A stretch of 64,000 bases of DNA from Ustilaginoidea virens (taxonomy: Eukaryota; Ascomycota; Sordariomycetes; Hypocreales; Clavicipitaceae): NCBI RefSeq assembly GCF_000687475.1, contig NC_057320.1, positions 4,808,501 to 4,872,500 on the forward strand, read 5' to 3'. Positions 49,790 through 61,722 of this stretch are shown piece by piece (position 1 is the first letter of the stretch; each line of letters begins with the position of its first letter). The notes beneath the pieces are model-generated. The model saw nothing but the letters and a program-made list of their open reading frames with translations. It was not told the DNA's origin and did no database searches. Both the position numbers and the translations under genes were made by a program.

Positions 49790-50290
49790 CCTCCACGGCT
49801 ATAACGCTACGCTTAAGCAGGTCGCGGGTTTAAGCTCAATATTGCCATTGAGCTTAAACCCTCGACTGTGGTCCGAGTTTGCCTTATCGAAACCCCTCAG
49901 AAGGGGAATTAATGAGCGCGCAATACGTAGGCGAGTGTCCTCTAAGAAGGTATAACGCCTAAAAGCGCCTTCCTCCTTATCGACTGCCATGCAGTCGCTT
50001 CCGTCCTCCCTATCCTCAACACGGGCATCTAGTAATAACTGGAGCCATATGAGGATCAAAAGGACGTCCTTAAAATTCCCCAACATGAGGGGCTAATACT
50101 ACGCAACCGACCTATTAGCGATACCCGCGCGAAAAGGGATCGAGTTTACTTATAGGCGCACAGGTGCGGTTATTCGCATTGCAATGCGCGCACCGCGCGG
50201 TCATGGACTCGACGTCGGTCTTTCTGCGCCGCGTCGTTCGGGGTGCGTCCTCTATCCCCCGGGATGAAGTGCTCTTTCCCGGGCTAGTGG
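49790..50290 (-). repeat. Cys-rich ORF repeat family, copy 3
   Basis: Carries mainly the C-terminal part: YYWPLMLGNFKDVLLILIW, LLDARVEDREDGSDCMAVD, YTFLEDTRLRIARSLIPLL. A stop breaks it near 50094. The upstream part retains ITARCAHCNANNRTCAP-like codons near 50170-50210. Confidence 0.6.
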
Positions 50291-50740
50291 ATTGGTTTAA
50301 CCTTGAATTGAATAATTGCTGGCGGCGTGACGACTCGATGTATTTGTGACGTCAACTTGTCTGGCCAAGTTGACGATAGATTTAGTGATCAGTGAAATGC
50401 ATGACGGGAGGTGACTCTATGGCTTCGATCCAGTATCGAGCTTTGCGAAGCATCCAGACGTAGCCACAAATTTCAAGCTCAGTAGACCAATATTTATTCT
50501 CAGCATCTGACAGTATCCAAGACAGAAGGCTCTAGGTTGTATACTAGTGCAGGGAGGATATGTATTGGTAACACCATTAGTTCGCAGTTTAGGAATAGTG
50601 TCGCCTTTACTCTGGTAGACTATGACATCTGTTGGACATCTGTTCCTTTACCTGAAGTGTTAAACTTAATGAAGAGGGGTCCGTCTGTGTTATTAATAGT
50701 TCCTGCCTCTTTATGATGAAGGCGACGGTGGAGGGCGGCA

Positions 50741-50990
50741 GTGACCATTTACAAGGCTCTATTGCCTTCAGGGGTGTGCCGTACTCAATCCAGTGGTCAT
50801 ATTAGATGTGGTGTCGTTCCAAGTCTGCACGATGGACCCGGGGCATTTCGGGATCTAGTCTATAATGTCTTTACAGACTTCGTAGGTGGCCATCCATTTT
50901 ATGTTCTTGAGCAGAAATATATTGGGATCTGTCAGTCTAATCGAAGCCACAGCCAAGTCAGTGGGCTAGATTTCCGTGAACTATAATCCG
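50741..50990 (-). repeat. Relative of the 46482-47240 decayed frame
   Basis: The - strand reads KNIKWMATYEVCKDIID, a stop, then IPKCPGSIVQTWND. It parallels SKWQGIYTVYKQILDDGPQCP in the other copy. Confidence 0.5.
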
Positions 50991-51067
50991 TCATCCTACC
51001 GAAGGTCAGCACGCCCTGTCCCGGCGTCTGAGCGTAGCCTTATTGACACTCGGTAGCATTCGAGGAC

Positions 51068-51307
51068 ATGTCTGCCGCACTAGGAGGCACCTCCCCCCCA
51101 GAGCGTCCCGACCGCCCCCCTAAGCCGCCCCGTGCGGCGGGGGACTATGAATTAGAGGGAGATTCGGACGATGAAGCATGCCAGTGCGCTGCCGACGAGG
51201 AGTTTCTCTGTGACCGCTGTACCAGAAGGATGAAATGGACAGGCGCCACAGCGTCAGTATTGGAATACCTGCGACATATGCTGACAAAAGGTTCGATAGT
51301 CTACTGA
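51068..51307 (+). other. Short CxxC-type frame (PPRAAGDY family), + strand copy
   Basis: 79 residues with PPKPPRAAGDYELEGDSDDEA and DEEFLCDRCTRRMKWTGA. This is better preserved than the - strand copy at 46162: the C-x2-C pair is intact. Not recognised. Confidence 0.45.
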
Positions 51308-51449
51308 TATAACGGGGTGAATTCGCCATGTGTCTGCAAGGTCCGTTGTAGGCGGACCGATCTAGTCTTTTGACGATCTCAAAAGGTCCCGCGAGTTTCG
51401 GGCTGTATTTTTGGCTGACGTTTAATTTGGAATAGCCCTTTCTATCCAA
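51300..51449 (-). mobile_element. Ty3/gypsy integrase C-terminal relic
   Basis: The - strand reads SQKYSPKLAGPFEIVKRLDRSAY. The KYSPKLAGPFEI block is typical of the region after the integrase core in gypsy elements. Confidence 0.6.
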
Positions 51450-51489
51450 GTGGATAAGGACCCTGAAGAAACGTATGTTATGCCCGGTA

Positions 51490-52210
51490 GTTATAATAAT
51501 AGTGCTAGCGAGCCTCCCTCCTCGTCGACTGCCATGCAGTCGCTGCCATCCTCCTCACCCACAACACGAGCATCTAGTAGCGACTGGGGCCATATGAGGA
51601 CGGCAAGGATGTCCTCGAAGTTCCCCGACAAAATGGGCCAATACAACGCAACCGACCTATTGGCGAAACCCGTGCGAAAAGGGACTAAACTACTCACAGG
51701 GCACAAGTCCTATAGTTCGCGTTGCAATAAGCACAACGCGCCGTCATTGAATCCCCGTCGCTCTTTTTCTTAGAACGACGGGTTGTCGTTCTTATTGCGT
51801 TATTCATTTCGATAGAGCTCTCGGCGAACTCGCGTCGAAATATCGGCAACTTAATATCAATAGGGCGGTTATCCATAGATTCCTTAACGGTCCGATGGAA
51901 ACAGGTCATGCATATTTGTCGCAAAAGAAAAATTTTTGCGCGATAAACGCGAGATCTCCCCCCTCTAAGGGCGCGTCTGTATCATGCACCGACTCTGCGT
52001 CGGGCGCTTCCTCGTCCACTTGGCGGAGCGGGCTATCAACCCCATCCTACGACCCGTTGTCATTGTAGGAGCCGCCGTCTGCGGACCCTCTGAATCGTAT
52101 TCCTCAAATGACATTCGGATGAATGACGACGGCGAGATGTTGGCTAGGATGGATGGCGAGCATGGCTTGACAGGAGCAAGAGAGAGACGAGACAATGGAG
52201 TTGTGGAAGT
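51490..52210 (-). repeat. Cys-rich ORF repeat family, copy 4
   Basis: The - strand reads QICMTCFHRTVKESMDNRP, FRREFAESSIEMNNA, then MTARCAYCNANYRTCAL, VPFRTGFANRSVALYWPIL, and ARVVGEEDGSDCMAVDEEGG. Two frames are used, joined near 51700. It also contains an upstream acidic region near 52100. Confidence 0.62.
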
Positions 52211-52239
52211 TTGTTCTTATTTAGAGCTGTGATAGGTTC

Positions 52240-53613
52240 AGTTGGTGCTAAGATAATAATCTGAAGGAAAGGCAAGTAGGAGGCGGAGAGTGTGTTCTAT
52301 AGAGGCTCGCATATCTGTCTAGGTGCCAGTGGAAATAGTCTAGGCTGGCTGGTAAGCCTTTGGAGAATTGTCTGTGATTAAAATAACTGACTTTCTTTTT
52401 AAGGGAGATGAAGTCTAGTGGCCGAGGGTGGAGAGAATTTGATGTTTATAAACAAAGGCCAGGACCAGCAGGTGCGCGACAGCTGCCGCAGCTGCCGCCG
52501 CTGTGACAGACTGCTAATATAGCGAGCGGGTCGGAAGTTAGCGAGCTCGCACCAAAGTAGGGGTAACTCAGGCCCCAAGAGAGGTTGCTAATGTACTCTG
52601 TTCACCAAAGTACGGAAGCAGCGCATGCAGCACTGCCAAAGGAGTTGAATCGTGGCCATGATAACAGCGGACGCGATAAGAACTAACGAGACATGGCGGC
52701 AACGAGATGACGCGGATGCAGGATCGCCGGCGACAAGAGGAGGGCAGTGATTGACGTACCGGGCGGCGCCGCAAGAGGTGCCGCCGCACTGACTAGGTTC
52801 ACGAGTAGGCTGTTGTCAAGTTTTAGCGTCTACAGACGATATGCGGTTGTAAGATGTGCGACATAGAAATTGGCAACTGAAATAGACGCAAAATATTGTG
52901 CTATAACACGAAATAAGGCGGGGAAGATTCACGTTCTATAAGGATGTAATTCCAAATGGATAGAAAGAGGTCTATATGACCTCAGCAGCTAGGTATATAG
53001 CTGAAAAAAGTTGTTGCCGAGATATCAAGTCCTAAAAAACCAGTGAAACCAGGTGAAACGGCGCAACGGTGAGTCAGAACCAGTGAATCAGTGGCCTGGA
53101 CAGATGTTCAAGAGGTGCCGGTATGTACCTGTGAATAGCCTCAACAGCCACTATCCCCACAGCAAGGTTTTCGCGGTATGCAACAAAGAGATGGGTCACT
53201 GCATGTACACCAAATACCTACAAGCGAAGAAGACACGGTAGTGGATCGCAAAGAACCTCGCTAGAGCTCTGCCGCCGGATTGACGAATATGCGCGTCAAA
53301 GCGGCCGGCCCATGCAGGCACTTTCCCACCTTCCTAGATGGCGAAGCCAGAGCACCGCCCTTTGTCGCCATTGGTCAGCCCGCCCTTTTCCGTGCCTGAC
53401 CGCGACTCTGGCACGGACGGGACCTTGCGAGACCGGGGGCAGCGCGGATGAGTCATTGTGGTTTTTCTGCGAACAAATTCCATCCCGGGCCCCAACTAGT
53501 GCCGAGAGCGAGCTGGGAATAAAAGACGCAGCGTTTCCTGCTTCCACCGCCCCGACTGCAGCACGCACGCACTTGGCCTTCAACCGGGCGGAGCAAGATA
53601 GACACCCGGCAAC
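52240..53613. other. Edge of the repeat island and HisRS promoter
   Basis: No gene supported. Base composition becomes GC-rich again at about 53.3 kb. Confidence 0.5.
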
Positions 53614-55104
53614 ATGTCTCGCCCGAGCGCCCAGCTGAAAACGCCCAAGGGCACCCGCGACTGGGTGGGCGACGACCTGCTGCTCCGGGAAAGCATCTTG
53701 TTCGTCCGTCCGGTCCTCGCGGCCCCCCGCCCCCGACAAACCGCAAGCCCAGCTAACCTGACTTGACGCGGCGGCAGCAAGACCATCGCCGACGTGTTCC
53801 AGCGCCACGGCGGCACCCCCCTCGACACGCCCGTGTTCGAGCTCACCGAGATCCTGGCCGGAAAGTACGGCGAGGACGCGCCGCGCCTCGTGTACGACCT
53901 GCGGGACCAGGGCGGCGAGCTGTGCTCCCTGCGCTTCGACCTGACCGTCCCGTTTGCCCGCTGGCTCGCCGCCAACGCCCACGTCACCCATGTCAAGCGC
54001 TACCAGATCGCCAAGGTCTACCGGCGGGACCAGCCGGCCATCGCCCGCGGCAGGCTGCGCGAGTTCCACCAGTGCGACTTTGACATCGCCGGGGCCCATG
54101 ACCCCATGGTCCCTGATGCCGAGATCCTCTGCGTCGTCGTCGAGGTCTTCGAGGCTCTGGGCCTCGGCGTCACGGTCAAGATCAACCATCGGCGCATCCT
54201 AGACGGGCTGTTCGCCGTGGCAGGCGTTCCGGCCGACAAGATCCGCTCCATCAGCTCTGCGGTGGACAAGCTGGACAAGATGCCCTGGGGCGACGTGAAG
54301 ACGGAGATGCTGGACAAGGGACTCTCCGACCAAGTCGCGGATCGGGTCGGCGAGTACGTGCAGCGCAGCGGCGGCGTCTTGGAAATGCTCGACGTCCTGA
54401 AAGCGAGCGAAACACTCGCCGCCAATGAAGATGTGCGTGCGGGAATTGCGGACGTGGGCCTCCTCGCGTCGTACCTCGAGGCGTTTGGAATCGGAGACGC
54501 CGTCTCCTTTGACTGTTCCCTCGCTCGGGGGCTGGATTACTACTCTGGCTTGATATTCGAGGTGGTCATGCAAGCACCCAAGGAGCCGGAATCCGGGGAC
54601 AGGAACCAGTCCAGCCAGGTCGGCAGCATTGCTGCCGGTGGGCGGTACGATGACCTCGTGGGCATGTATGGCAAGCGCCCCATCCCGTGCGTCGGCATAT
54701 CATTCGGCGTGGACCGCATCTTCACCATTCTGAAGCCGCCGGCGGACAAGGACGCAAAGACGTCGTCCCCTGTCTCGCGGAACCTGGACGTGTACGTCAT
54801 GGCCATTGGCGGCAAAGAATTCGACGGCCTCTTGCTGGAGCGAATGGCCGTCACGCGTCAACTCTGGAGGGCCGGCATCCGAGCCGAGTATTCGGCCAAG
54901 GTGAAGCCCAAGCCGCTGCAGCAATTCAAGGCCTCGATGGGGGTGCCTCTTGCCGTCATCCTGGGGCCGGACGAGCTGGCAGCGGGGCAGGTCCGCTTGA
55001 AGGTTTTTCAGCCCGATGCCGAGGAGGAGAATGACCCGGGGCGGCTCGTGGCCAAGGATGATCTGGTTGAAGAGGTGAAGAGGCTCTTGAGGGGCACCAC
55101 TTGA
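53614..55104 (+). CDS. HTS1: Histidyl-tRNA synthetase
   Basis: Two exons, 53614-53699 and 53778-55104, give 470 aa. The 78-bp intron has donor GTTCGT. The start [17 protein letters not shown] is the usual opening of class II HisRS. Conserved parts: [13 protein letters not shown] and [20 protein letters not shown] (motif 2 arginine region), [20 protein letters not shown] (about 277-286, histidine-specific motif), [13 protein letters not shown] and [11 protein letters not shown] (motif 3), then an anticodon-binding domain. It charges tRNA-His with histidine. Compared with the budding-yeast enzyme (546 aa) it lacks an N-terminal extension, and no upstream in-frame ATG giving a mitochondrial leader was seen. 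That form might use an upstream exon, or this is a second paralogue. Confidence 0.95.
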
Positions 55105-57165
55105 GGGGTGGGAATATGTTGCGCGCCGCATGGCACGAGGGCGTTGGTTGCAGATTTGAGTCCGGGCTGTCGCAAGTTGCCATGTACTCTGGCAAGGTGC
55201 ATGTGCACTCTGTTGGCGATTTCAGCATGAATCAAAATCAATCAAAATCACTCGCGACATGTGATAGTACTCTGGCGTGTATGTGTGTGTGTGTGTGTGT
55301 GTGTTCCCTTGCAGAGCCTAATGGCTCGACGTGAGCACAGCACTCCACCAAAGGGGCAAAAATGAAGAGTCGTACTGTGGTAAGCCGGCCTGGCCTGCCT
55401 CTGGATGAATGAGCAGGACATGCAGCAAGCATCAGCAACCAGCAACCAGCAGATGCGACGGGCTATCAGGATGTCGGTCCACGCCCGTGCAGGGATGCCT
55501 GCAGGCCGATAGCACCGGCGACCCAACTGATATGTATATATCGCACCAAGAATACCATGGAATCACATCACGCCCAATCAACATCCAGACGGCAAGAGTG
55601 CCGCCCCCCATGTTCGGCAGCCCATGTCCATAGGCGCCAGCCATCTCGGCTCTTTCGCCAACAGGCAACGAGGACGCGCACCCGCACCCGCACCCGCACC
55701 CGCACCCGCAACCCGCTGCCTTTTGGAAGGGTCTGGCTTTGGCTTGGCGTCCCTCTGCCGGCCTTTCGCTCCGCGTCATCTCATCACCTTTGCCGCCTGG
55801 CTTCTGGAGCATTCGCCTGCGACGAGCCCCCGGGAAACCGCCACCACAGCAACATCTTGACGATGGATCGGATCGGCGCTGGCTCAGCGGCCCGCCCAGC
55901 AGCACCAGGCTCCCTGTCGCGCGAGGCACCGTAAGAACGCACTGCTACCCTGCGGCGCTGGGGACCAGGAGCGCAAGCCCGGCGCTGGATGGTCCAAATG
56001 CAAGGATGGGGCCGAGGCGACCCAAGTGTGCCGCGCCGCCCGCCAAAGGGGGGAATCAGGTTGCCCCAAGCAGCGGCGGAGCAAGGGCACGCGGCCCCTC
56101 GTCGGGCAGGATGGCCTGCCTTTAAATAGCTCTTGTCGAGTGCTTGCTCCTTCGGCCGGCCAACAGTCCTTTTTCCTGTTTCCAGCTCCCGCCGCTCGAC
56201 AGAGGGACGTGGTCGACGCGGCAAGGTCGGTCGGGGGCAGTAGGACGGATCCTTTGCATGACGGCAGTTTTATACTTCTGTCGATATGCAACCAGGTGCC
56301 CGGTGCCCGGTTCCCGCTTTCGTGTTCCGTGTCTTTCCCTGGCGAGACCCAGCACAGCGTCCAACCAGCACGGCAGCGTGGTATGCCTTGCCAGAAAAGC
56401 AAGAGGCCGTGTACCAAAGGATGAGGCTCGTCCAGCGAAGACGACACGGCTGAGCCGCTCCATCGAGCAAGACTTGGCGCCTGCGTCCAGCCTTGTCCCC
56501 TCTGGCTGCTTGTCCATCCTCCAAGCCGACGTACGGCCTGCATGGTGCCCGGTCGGTGCGCCTCGGCCGTCGACGTAAATGCCCATCCCGAGGTAGCATC
56601 GACTGCTGACGGCATCGGCCCCCAAACTCCCTCTCCCCCCCTCTTACCGTGTATGCCCGAGTGCAACGACCCCCCGAATCGAGGCTTCCATCTTCCCCCG
56701 ACGAATGGTTTCCCCCATTCCTGATGCATGTGTGACGCAAATATGGGGAACAGACCGCAACAAGGCACACCCACCGCTCCACGTCGTGCGTGTGCGACCA
56801 AGATGCCCCCGGACCTGGTGAGCTGGCCCGTTGGCCGCGTCCAATGCCGCTTTGCAGCTTTCCCAAGCCCGCACATGATATGGGCTGAGGTCTCGAGCCT
56901 ACCTTGCAGGCCACAGAGCTCAAATTCCTTCTTTTTTTTTTTTTTTTTAAAAAAAAAAGCCAGTCGCTCACCAACGAGAAACAAGTCCGGCGCAGAGGCC
57001 ACCGTCAGTCAAAGTCGAATGCTGGACAGCCGCCCATTTTCCCCGGGGCACCCGTTGACAGGAATAAAAGAGGAGCATGAAGCATTTCCCCCCTTTAGAC
57101 GCGATGAGATGCCGTTGTTGGCCTCTACGCTGCTCACAAGTCGCCAGTCTGCTGCGCATCACCCC
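55105..57165. other. Intergenic with simple repeats
   Basis: No gene supported. It contains a GT run (about 55279-55303), a CGCACC hexamer repeat (55677-55710), and adjoining T and A runs near 56932-56958 that could form a hairpin. Confidence 0.5.
55677..55710. repeat. CGCACC hexamer repeat
   Basis: Five copies of CGCACC visible in tandem. Confidence 0.85.
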
Positions 57166-58635
57166 ATGACCGAGTCACTCCAGCCCGGCATCTATGCCTG
57201 CCTCCTGGTGATGCTGCCGCTCGCCACGCTCACCTTGGGCCTCCGCTTCTACGCCAGACGTATCAAGAGGCTGCGGCCGTGGTGGGACGACTACCTCGCC
57301 GTTGTGTCATATGTACGTAGGGAAATACCCCCGGACGTCTTTCAACGCCCCTTGCTCACAGGCCGAGAGGTGTAGCTCGCTGCCGTTGCGTACGACGCCT
57401 CCATTTTCGTCTGTAAGTCCGGCGCCGAACATGACGGAACGTCTGGGGATCCGCGCTCACACGGGCACACGCTCGGCAGTCTTGAAGTACGGCCTCGGCC
57501 GCAAGATGAGCGACCTCCCTATCCCGCAGGAAGAGGCGCGCTACTACGAGCCGCAGCTGCAGGAAACGCAGGAGCACACCTATACGATTTCGATTGGAGC
57601 CGCGCAGCTGTCGCTTCTTGTCCTGTACTGGAGATTGTTCAAGTCGGACCGCGGAGCCAAAATAGCCATCCAGGTCTTGTCGGCGCTGGTGGTTGGATGG
57701 CTGATTGCACGGGTACGAGCCTGCTTCACCAAAGCATGAACATTCCCCTCCACCTTCTTCCTTCGTCCTTCATTGTCTTTTTTTTTTCCTTCTTTCCCGC
57801 ATCAGTTGCAGACTCGCTTATCGTCGCAGATCCTTGTCGCCACTTTCCAATGCGTCCCGCCCGAGTATTTCTGGGACAAGGCCATCAGCGGGACGTGTCC
57901 CGTTGATCCCGGGCAGTTCTTCATATGGTCCGTTTCCACACATCTCGCCATGGATGTTGCGCTCATGATTTTACCTGCGAGTACGTATAACAGCCACTGA
58001 GTCGACGACACAAACTAAGCGGCTTACCCCTTGCCAGCCCAGATTGCCCGATTAAGCATCCCCGTGGCCCAGAAAGCCGCCATCGCCGGAATGTTCACCT
58101 TTGGCGCAGTGTACGTCGGACGAGCAACCCCCCTCCTCCTTCTCTATGCTTCAGAAAGAGAGAGCTAATCCGCGTAGAGTGTGCGTCGCCTCCATCGTCA
58201 TGCTTGTCGAGTCAACGCGCTACAATGCAAAAGAGGACGAAATCATGTGGAACACCGCCGCGCCCGCGATGTGGTCCGCTGCAGAGATACACCTCAGCGT
58301 CATGGCCTGTAAGTTGTAGAGCTGTGCCCTTCAAGTGATGGTCGCTGAGACCTGCGCAAGGTTGCCTTCCCGTGCTCAGGCCAGCCGTCAAGTCCCTGGG
58401 TGGCTTGTTCGTCCCACGTTTTTCCTCCAAGGGGGGCGTGTACCCCCGGGACTTGATACAGCTCGAGAGCAGCGCGTATATCAGGAACAAGGCGAAGCGC
58501 GATAGGAACGAGTCGGCCAACCAGCTGCATCACTATGCGAGAGCGCAGGGAGACGTAAGTTCTTTCGGTCGAGGATCAGAAACAGAAATTTATACCAAGG
58601 GCCCCCGTGAGGATGTTGAAAGCCGGCATTGTTGA
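57166..58635 (+). CDS. Fungal rhodopsin-like (PTH11-type) integral membrane protein
   Basis: Seven exons keep frame: 57166-57312, 57376-57412, 57480-57712, 57806-57980, 58038-58110, 58178-58308 and 58361-58635, for 356 aa. The exon 4 start could instead be 57812 or 57830, all in the same phase. Typical features of the fungal rhodopsin-domain family: LRFYARRIKRLRPWWDDYLAV after helix 1, KYGLGRKMSDLP, the LVATFQCVPPEYFWD and ISGTCPVDPGQFF segment, HLAMDVALMILP, and a cytosolic tail with AYIRNKAKRDR. About seven membrane helices are expected. Some members act as G-protein-coupled sensors in surface sensing; ligand and role here are unknown. Confidence 0.85.
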
Positions 58636-59352
58636 CGTTACGCGGCATCGATTCGGGACTTGCTAGATAGGTACGTGGCTTCTGCCACACACGGTGGGGA
58701 TCAGGCATGAGTGCCCAAATAGAAAGTGCAATTCATCATCTCCTTCAGCTTTGTTTTCGAAAGGAGATTGACGTGCCAGGTGGACACGTTGTGGATACTG
58801 TCTTGCGCAGATTACCTTGCTGTAGGGATCCTGGACCCCTAGTCTCGGACCATGTAGCAGCCATCCCATAGAAGTACGTTCATGCTGGCTCTCCGTCCCC
58901 ATAACTGGCTGCTCATCCGTGTGCGTAAAATATCTTCTTCTTTTTTTCCCCCGCAGAATCTGGAGAATCGGCCGTAATCTCCCTTTGAGCTGAAATATGG
59001 CATCGCAGCCGCTGGGGCATAAAGCAGCAAAACGGCGCGAACTAGCATCGTTAGGGTCTATATCCGACACTACGACGTTGGAAGGGGTGCAAACAGCGCG
59101 CCATCACAAGCTCGCCATTTCCAGCATAGAGTGGACTTCAGTTCTTGCAGGTTGGCCCAGAGTGGCCAATATAGCTGAGACTTGTCTCGATGCGGTTCAA
59201 CTTTGGGTTTCTGCACTCCAACATGCAGCGGCAGCATCATCTGCGAAACATTTGCGCCCGCAATTGAGGTGTATCTTCACTGGCAGGCTTGGGGTGACGG
59301 GAAATCAACGGCGAATATTCAAACGGTGGTGTAGGACTTGATATCAAGCCTT
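58636..59352. other. Convergent intergenic region
   Basis: About 700 bp between the convergent rhodopsin-like and MFS genes. No gene or terminator motif recognised. Confidence 0.5.
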
Positions 59353-61040
59353 TTACATTCCTCGTCCCTCGACATTCGACTCGTCTTGATCAACGTTCAC
59401 GACTAGCGGCTTCTTATTCCTGTAATGGAACCAGGATAACCCGCCTGTCCAAAGTATGAGTGCAATGGAGCTGGCAATCATGGCCCACATGCCTCTCTAA
59501 ATCCAAGGTTAGTATAGTCTTTGTGCAAAAGACATGGCCGGCTGCAACCAACAGTAAACCAGGGCGCCGTGGAAGCTCCGTAGAATATGATGCTCCACCA
59601 GGCATTTACGGCGTTGCTGCCGAGGTTCATGCCGGCGAGAACAACACTGCGGAAGGCGGCTTCTTCGTACCGCATGGCGTCATTGCACCACGCAAAAAAA
59701 GCTGCCTGGCATGCATACACTGCAATGGTCAGCTTGCGTCCCCGCTGGTTTCTTTGTCTTGCATTCTTTATATAGCTCTGTTTCTTTACCTGACCCAGCC
59801 CAGTAGTATGCAACCATGGTCACGGTGGTCGAATGGGGGCTGGTGGCATCTCCAGACGACACCAGGATCATGATGGATGTCGCTATGCTGGTAAGGCCGA
59901 TAAAATATCCGACCAGGTACCGCTTGCCGCCCAGATAATCCGTCAAGGTAGCCCAGAACAAAGTGGATGCGATGCCAACGGCGGCAACACCAGTCGGGTA
60001 GCTGTTCTGTTGTGCCACGGTGTACTTGCGCGTGGGATGGTTTTGCAGGAACAGTGCGAGAAGGGAGTTTGTGCTGAAGCTCTCAAGCTCGCCAGCCAGA
60101 CACCACAGGCCGACAAAACCCCACCAGTACCAGGATGTGAGCACCCTGCTCGCAAATTTGCGTGTGAATGGTGACTGCTGAGGGACTTTGGGGACTCTAG
60201 AAACGGCCAGCTTCTTCTCCCTGTCTGTCAGATAAAATGCCGCGGTTGCCTGCGGAGTATCGGGGAAGAAAACAAGGCCGTAAATGGCAACCGGAACGGT
60301 AAGCAAGCCGTCAATGATGAAGAGCCAGCGCCATCCGGCGAGGTTGAGGCGGCCGTCCAGGCTCTTGTAAATGCCCGACTGGATGAAGCCCCCGATGAAG
60401 GTGCCCGCCAGTCCGGACGATGAGAATATTCCGCTGCGCTTCCCCAGCTCGTGCTCCGTATACCACGCACCGAGAATGTAGTGCGTGCCGACAAAGGTCG
60501 AAGCTTCGCAGACGCCCTGAAAGAAGCGAATGGCCATGACGGACTTGGGGCTTTGAACCGAGGCCGTGACCATGGTCAAGCCGCCCCAAAGGATCATCAT
60601 GCTGGGAAACCAGAACCGGGGCTTGACATGATGAAGAGACAGGTTGGATGGTACTTGGCCGATGACGTAGCTGTTTGAATGTTCAGCCAGACGGATATTG
60701 TTCTGACAACAACAGGGCGAGTCTCACCCAGCGGTAAAGCAGGTATTGATTTCGTTGAGCTGGTTGCCTGCAAATCCAAGGTCTTCCTTCATGCCTGACA
60801 CGTACGCATTGGCGAGGTTGCTTCTGTCGAGCTGAAGATGGGAAGGACATCAACACCGAACAAAAGACCGTGAGAAAAAACAAAGGTTGGAAATCTCGCT
60901 CTTGGCCGGAGACGTACATAATTGATCAGGTAGCAGAGGCAGCAAAAGGTCAGGATGAAAAAGTCCATCTTGCGGACCAGGGCCCGCTCTCCAGGCTGGT
61001 ATTCGACATGGAGATAGTGGCGTATCTTTGAACGGCTCAT
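59353..61040 (-). CDS. MFS transporter, anion:cation symporter family (pantothenate/allantoate permease type)
   Basis: Five exons on the - strand: 61040-60918, 60831-60728, 60670-59790, 59719-59553 and 59496-59353, giving 472 aa. The signature [33 protein letters not shown] and [10 protein letters not shown] is that of the FEN2/Liz1/Dal5 group. Later come [39 protein letters not shown] and [11 protein letters not shown]. Twelve helices with a central loop are expected. Members import pantothenate, allantoate, nicotinate or similar acids with protons. The Zn2Cys6 gene to the right is divergent, so co-regulation is possible. Substrate cannot be told from sequence alone. Confidence 0.93.
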
Positions 61041-61362
61041 TTCGGCTCGACACGAGGTCTGGTCTGCGGCCTTGCGTGAGAGCTCCAGGTACCTGTAGGG
61101 ATATTTTGGGCTCGCGATTGGCAAGGTGCAGGATGTGAAGAATCGTGGACGTGCATGTCCTGCGTGGGAAGGCTCGACGAAACTGAGGCCAGATTGGCGA
61201 CGTCGTGTGGCTGGGCTGGGGCAGAAACTGTCAATATGCTCGCGAGCGGCCAGTGCTGGGAAAGGGCGCTTAACTTTGGATATCGAGTCATTGCTGGTTG
61301 TTCTCGCCCAGAAGCATTCTGAGTTGTTGCTTTGCTCGATGGACCAGACTGCAGAGAGCCAT

Positions 61363-61557
61363 TGTCGGAGGGAAATTGGCTGTCTGTAATGTGGATATCT
61401 GTCATGTCCGAGGTAGGATGTGCAGAGTTCCCCCTGGATCAGTAAGCCCTTAGGGGTACCCCCTATCCCACTATAAATAGCTGGGAACACAAGTCTCTTA
61501 GAGGGGACTTGGTTCCTTCAATCAAGCATTATCGCATTTTCCCTGTGCATTCTGACA
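61363..61557 (+). mobile_element. Solo LTR with 5-bp target duplication
   Basis: 195 bp, starting TGTCGGAGGGAAATTGG and ending GTGCATTCTGACA, flanked on both sides by GCCAT (61358-61362 and 61558-61562). It is nearly identical to the LTR at 49539. The internal TATAAATA points to the right, away from the MFS gene and toward the regulator. Confidence 0.92.
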
Positions 61558-61649
61558 GCCATGCACCTGGTTCCGGTGGTTGGCGCCCGAGGAGGTATTT
61601 TGCCCCGCACCAAGCACGATTACCCGTTGTAGCGTCAATTGACTTTTGC

Positions 61650-61722
61650 AGCTGGTTGCAGACAGCTGGTTGGAGACAGCTGGTTGGAGACAGCTGGTTG
61701 GAGACAGCTGGTTGCGGACAGC
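61650..61722. repeat. 14-bp tandem repeat
   Basis: CAGCTGGTTGGAGA-type unit repeated about five times with single-base variants. It starts about 90 bp right of the LTR. Confidence 0.85.

Noticed and set aside
56932..56958. T run followed by A run as a terminator
   Set aside because: Bacterial-type terminators do not apply here and no gene ends next to it.
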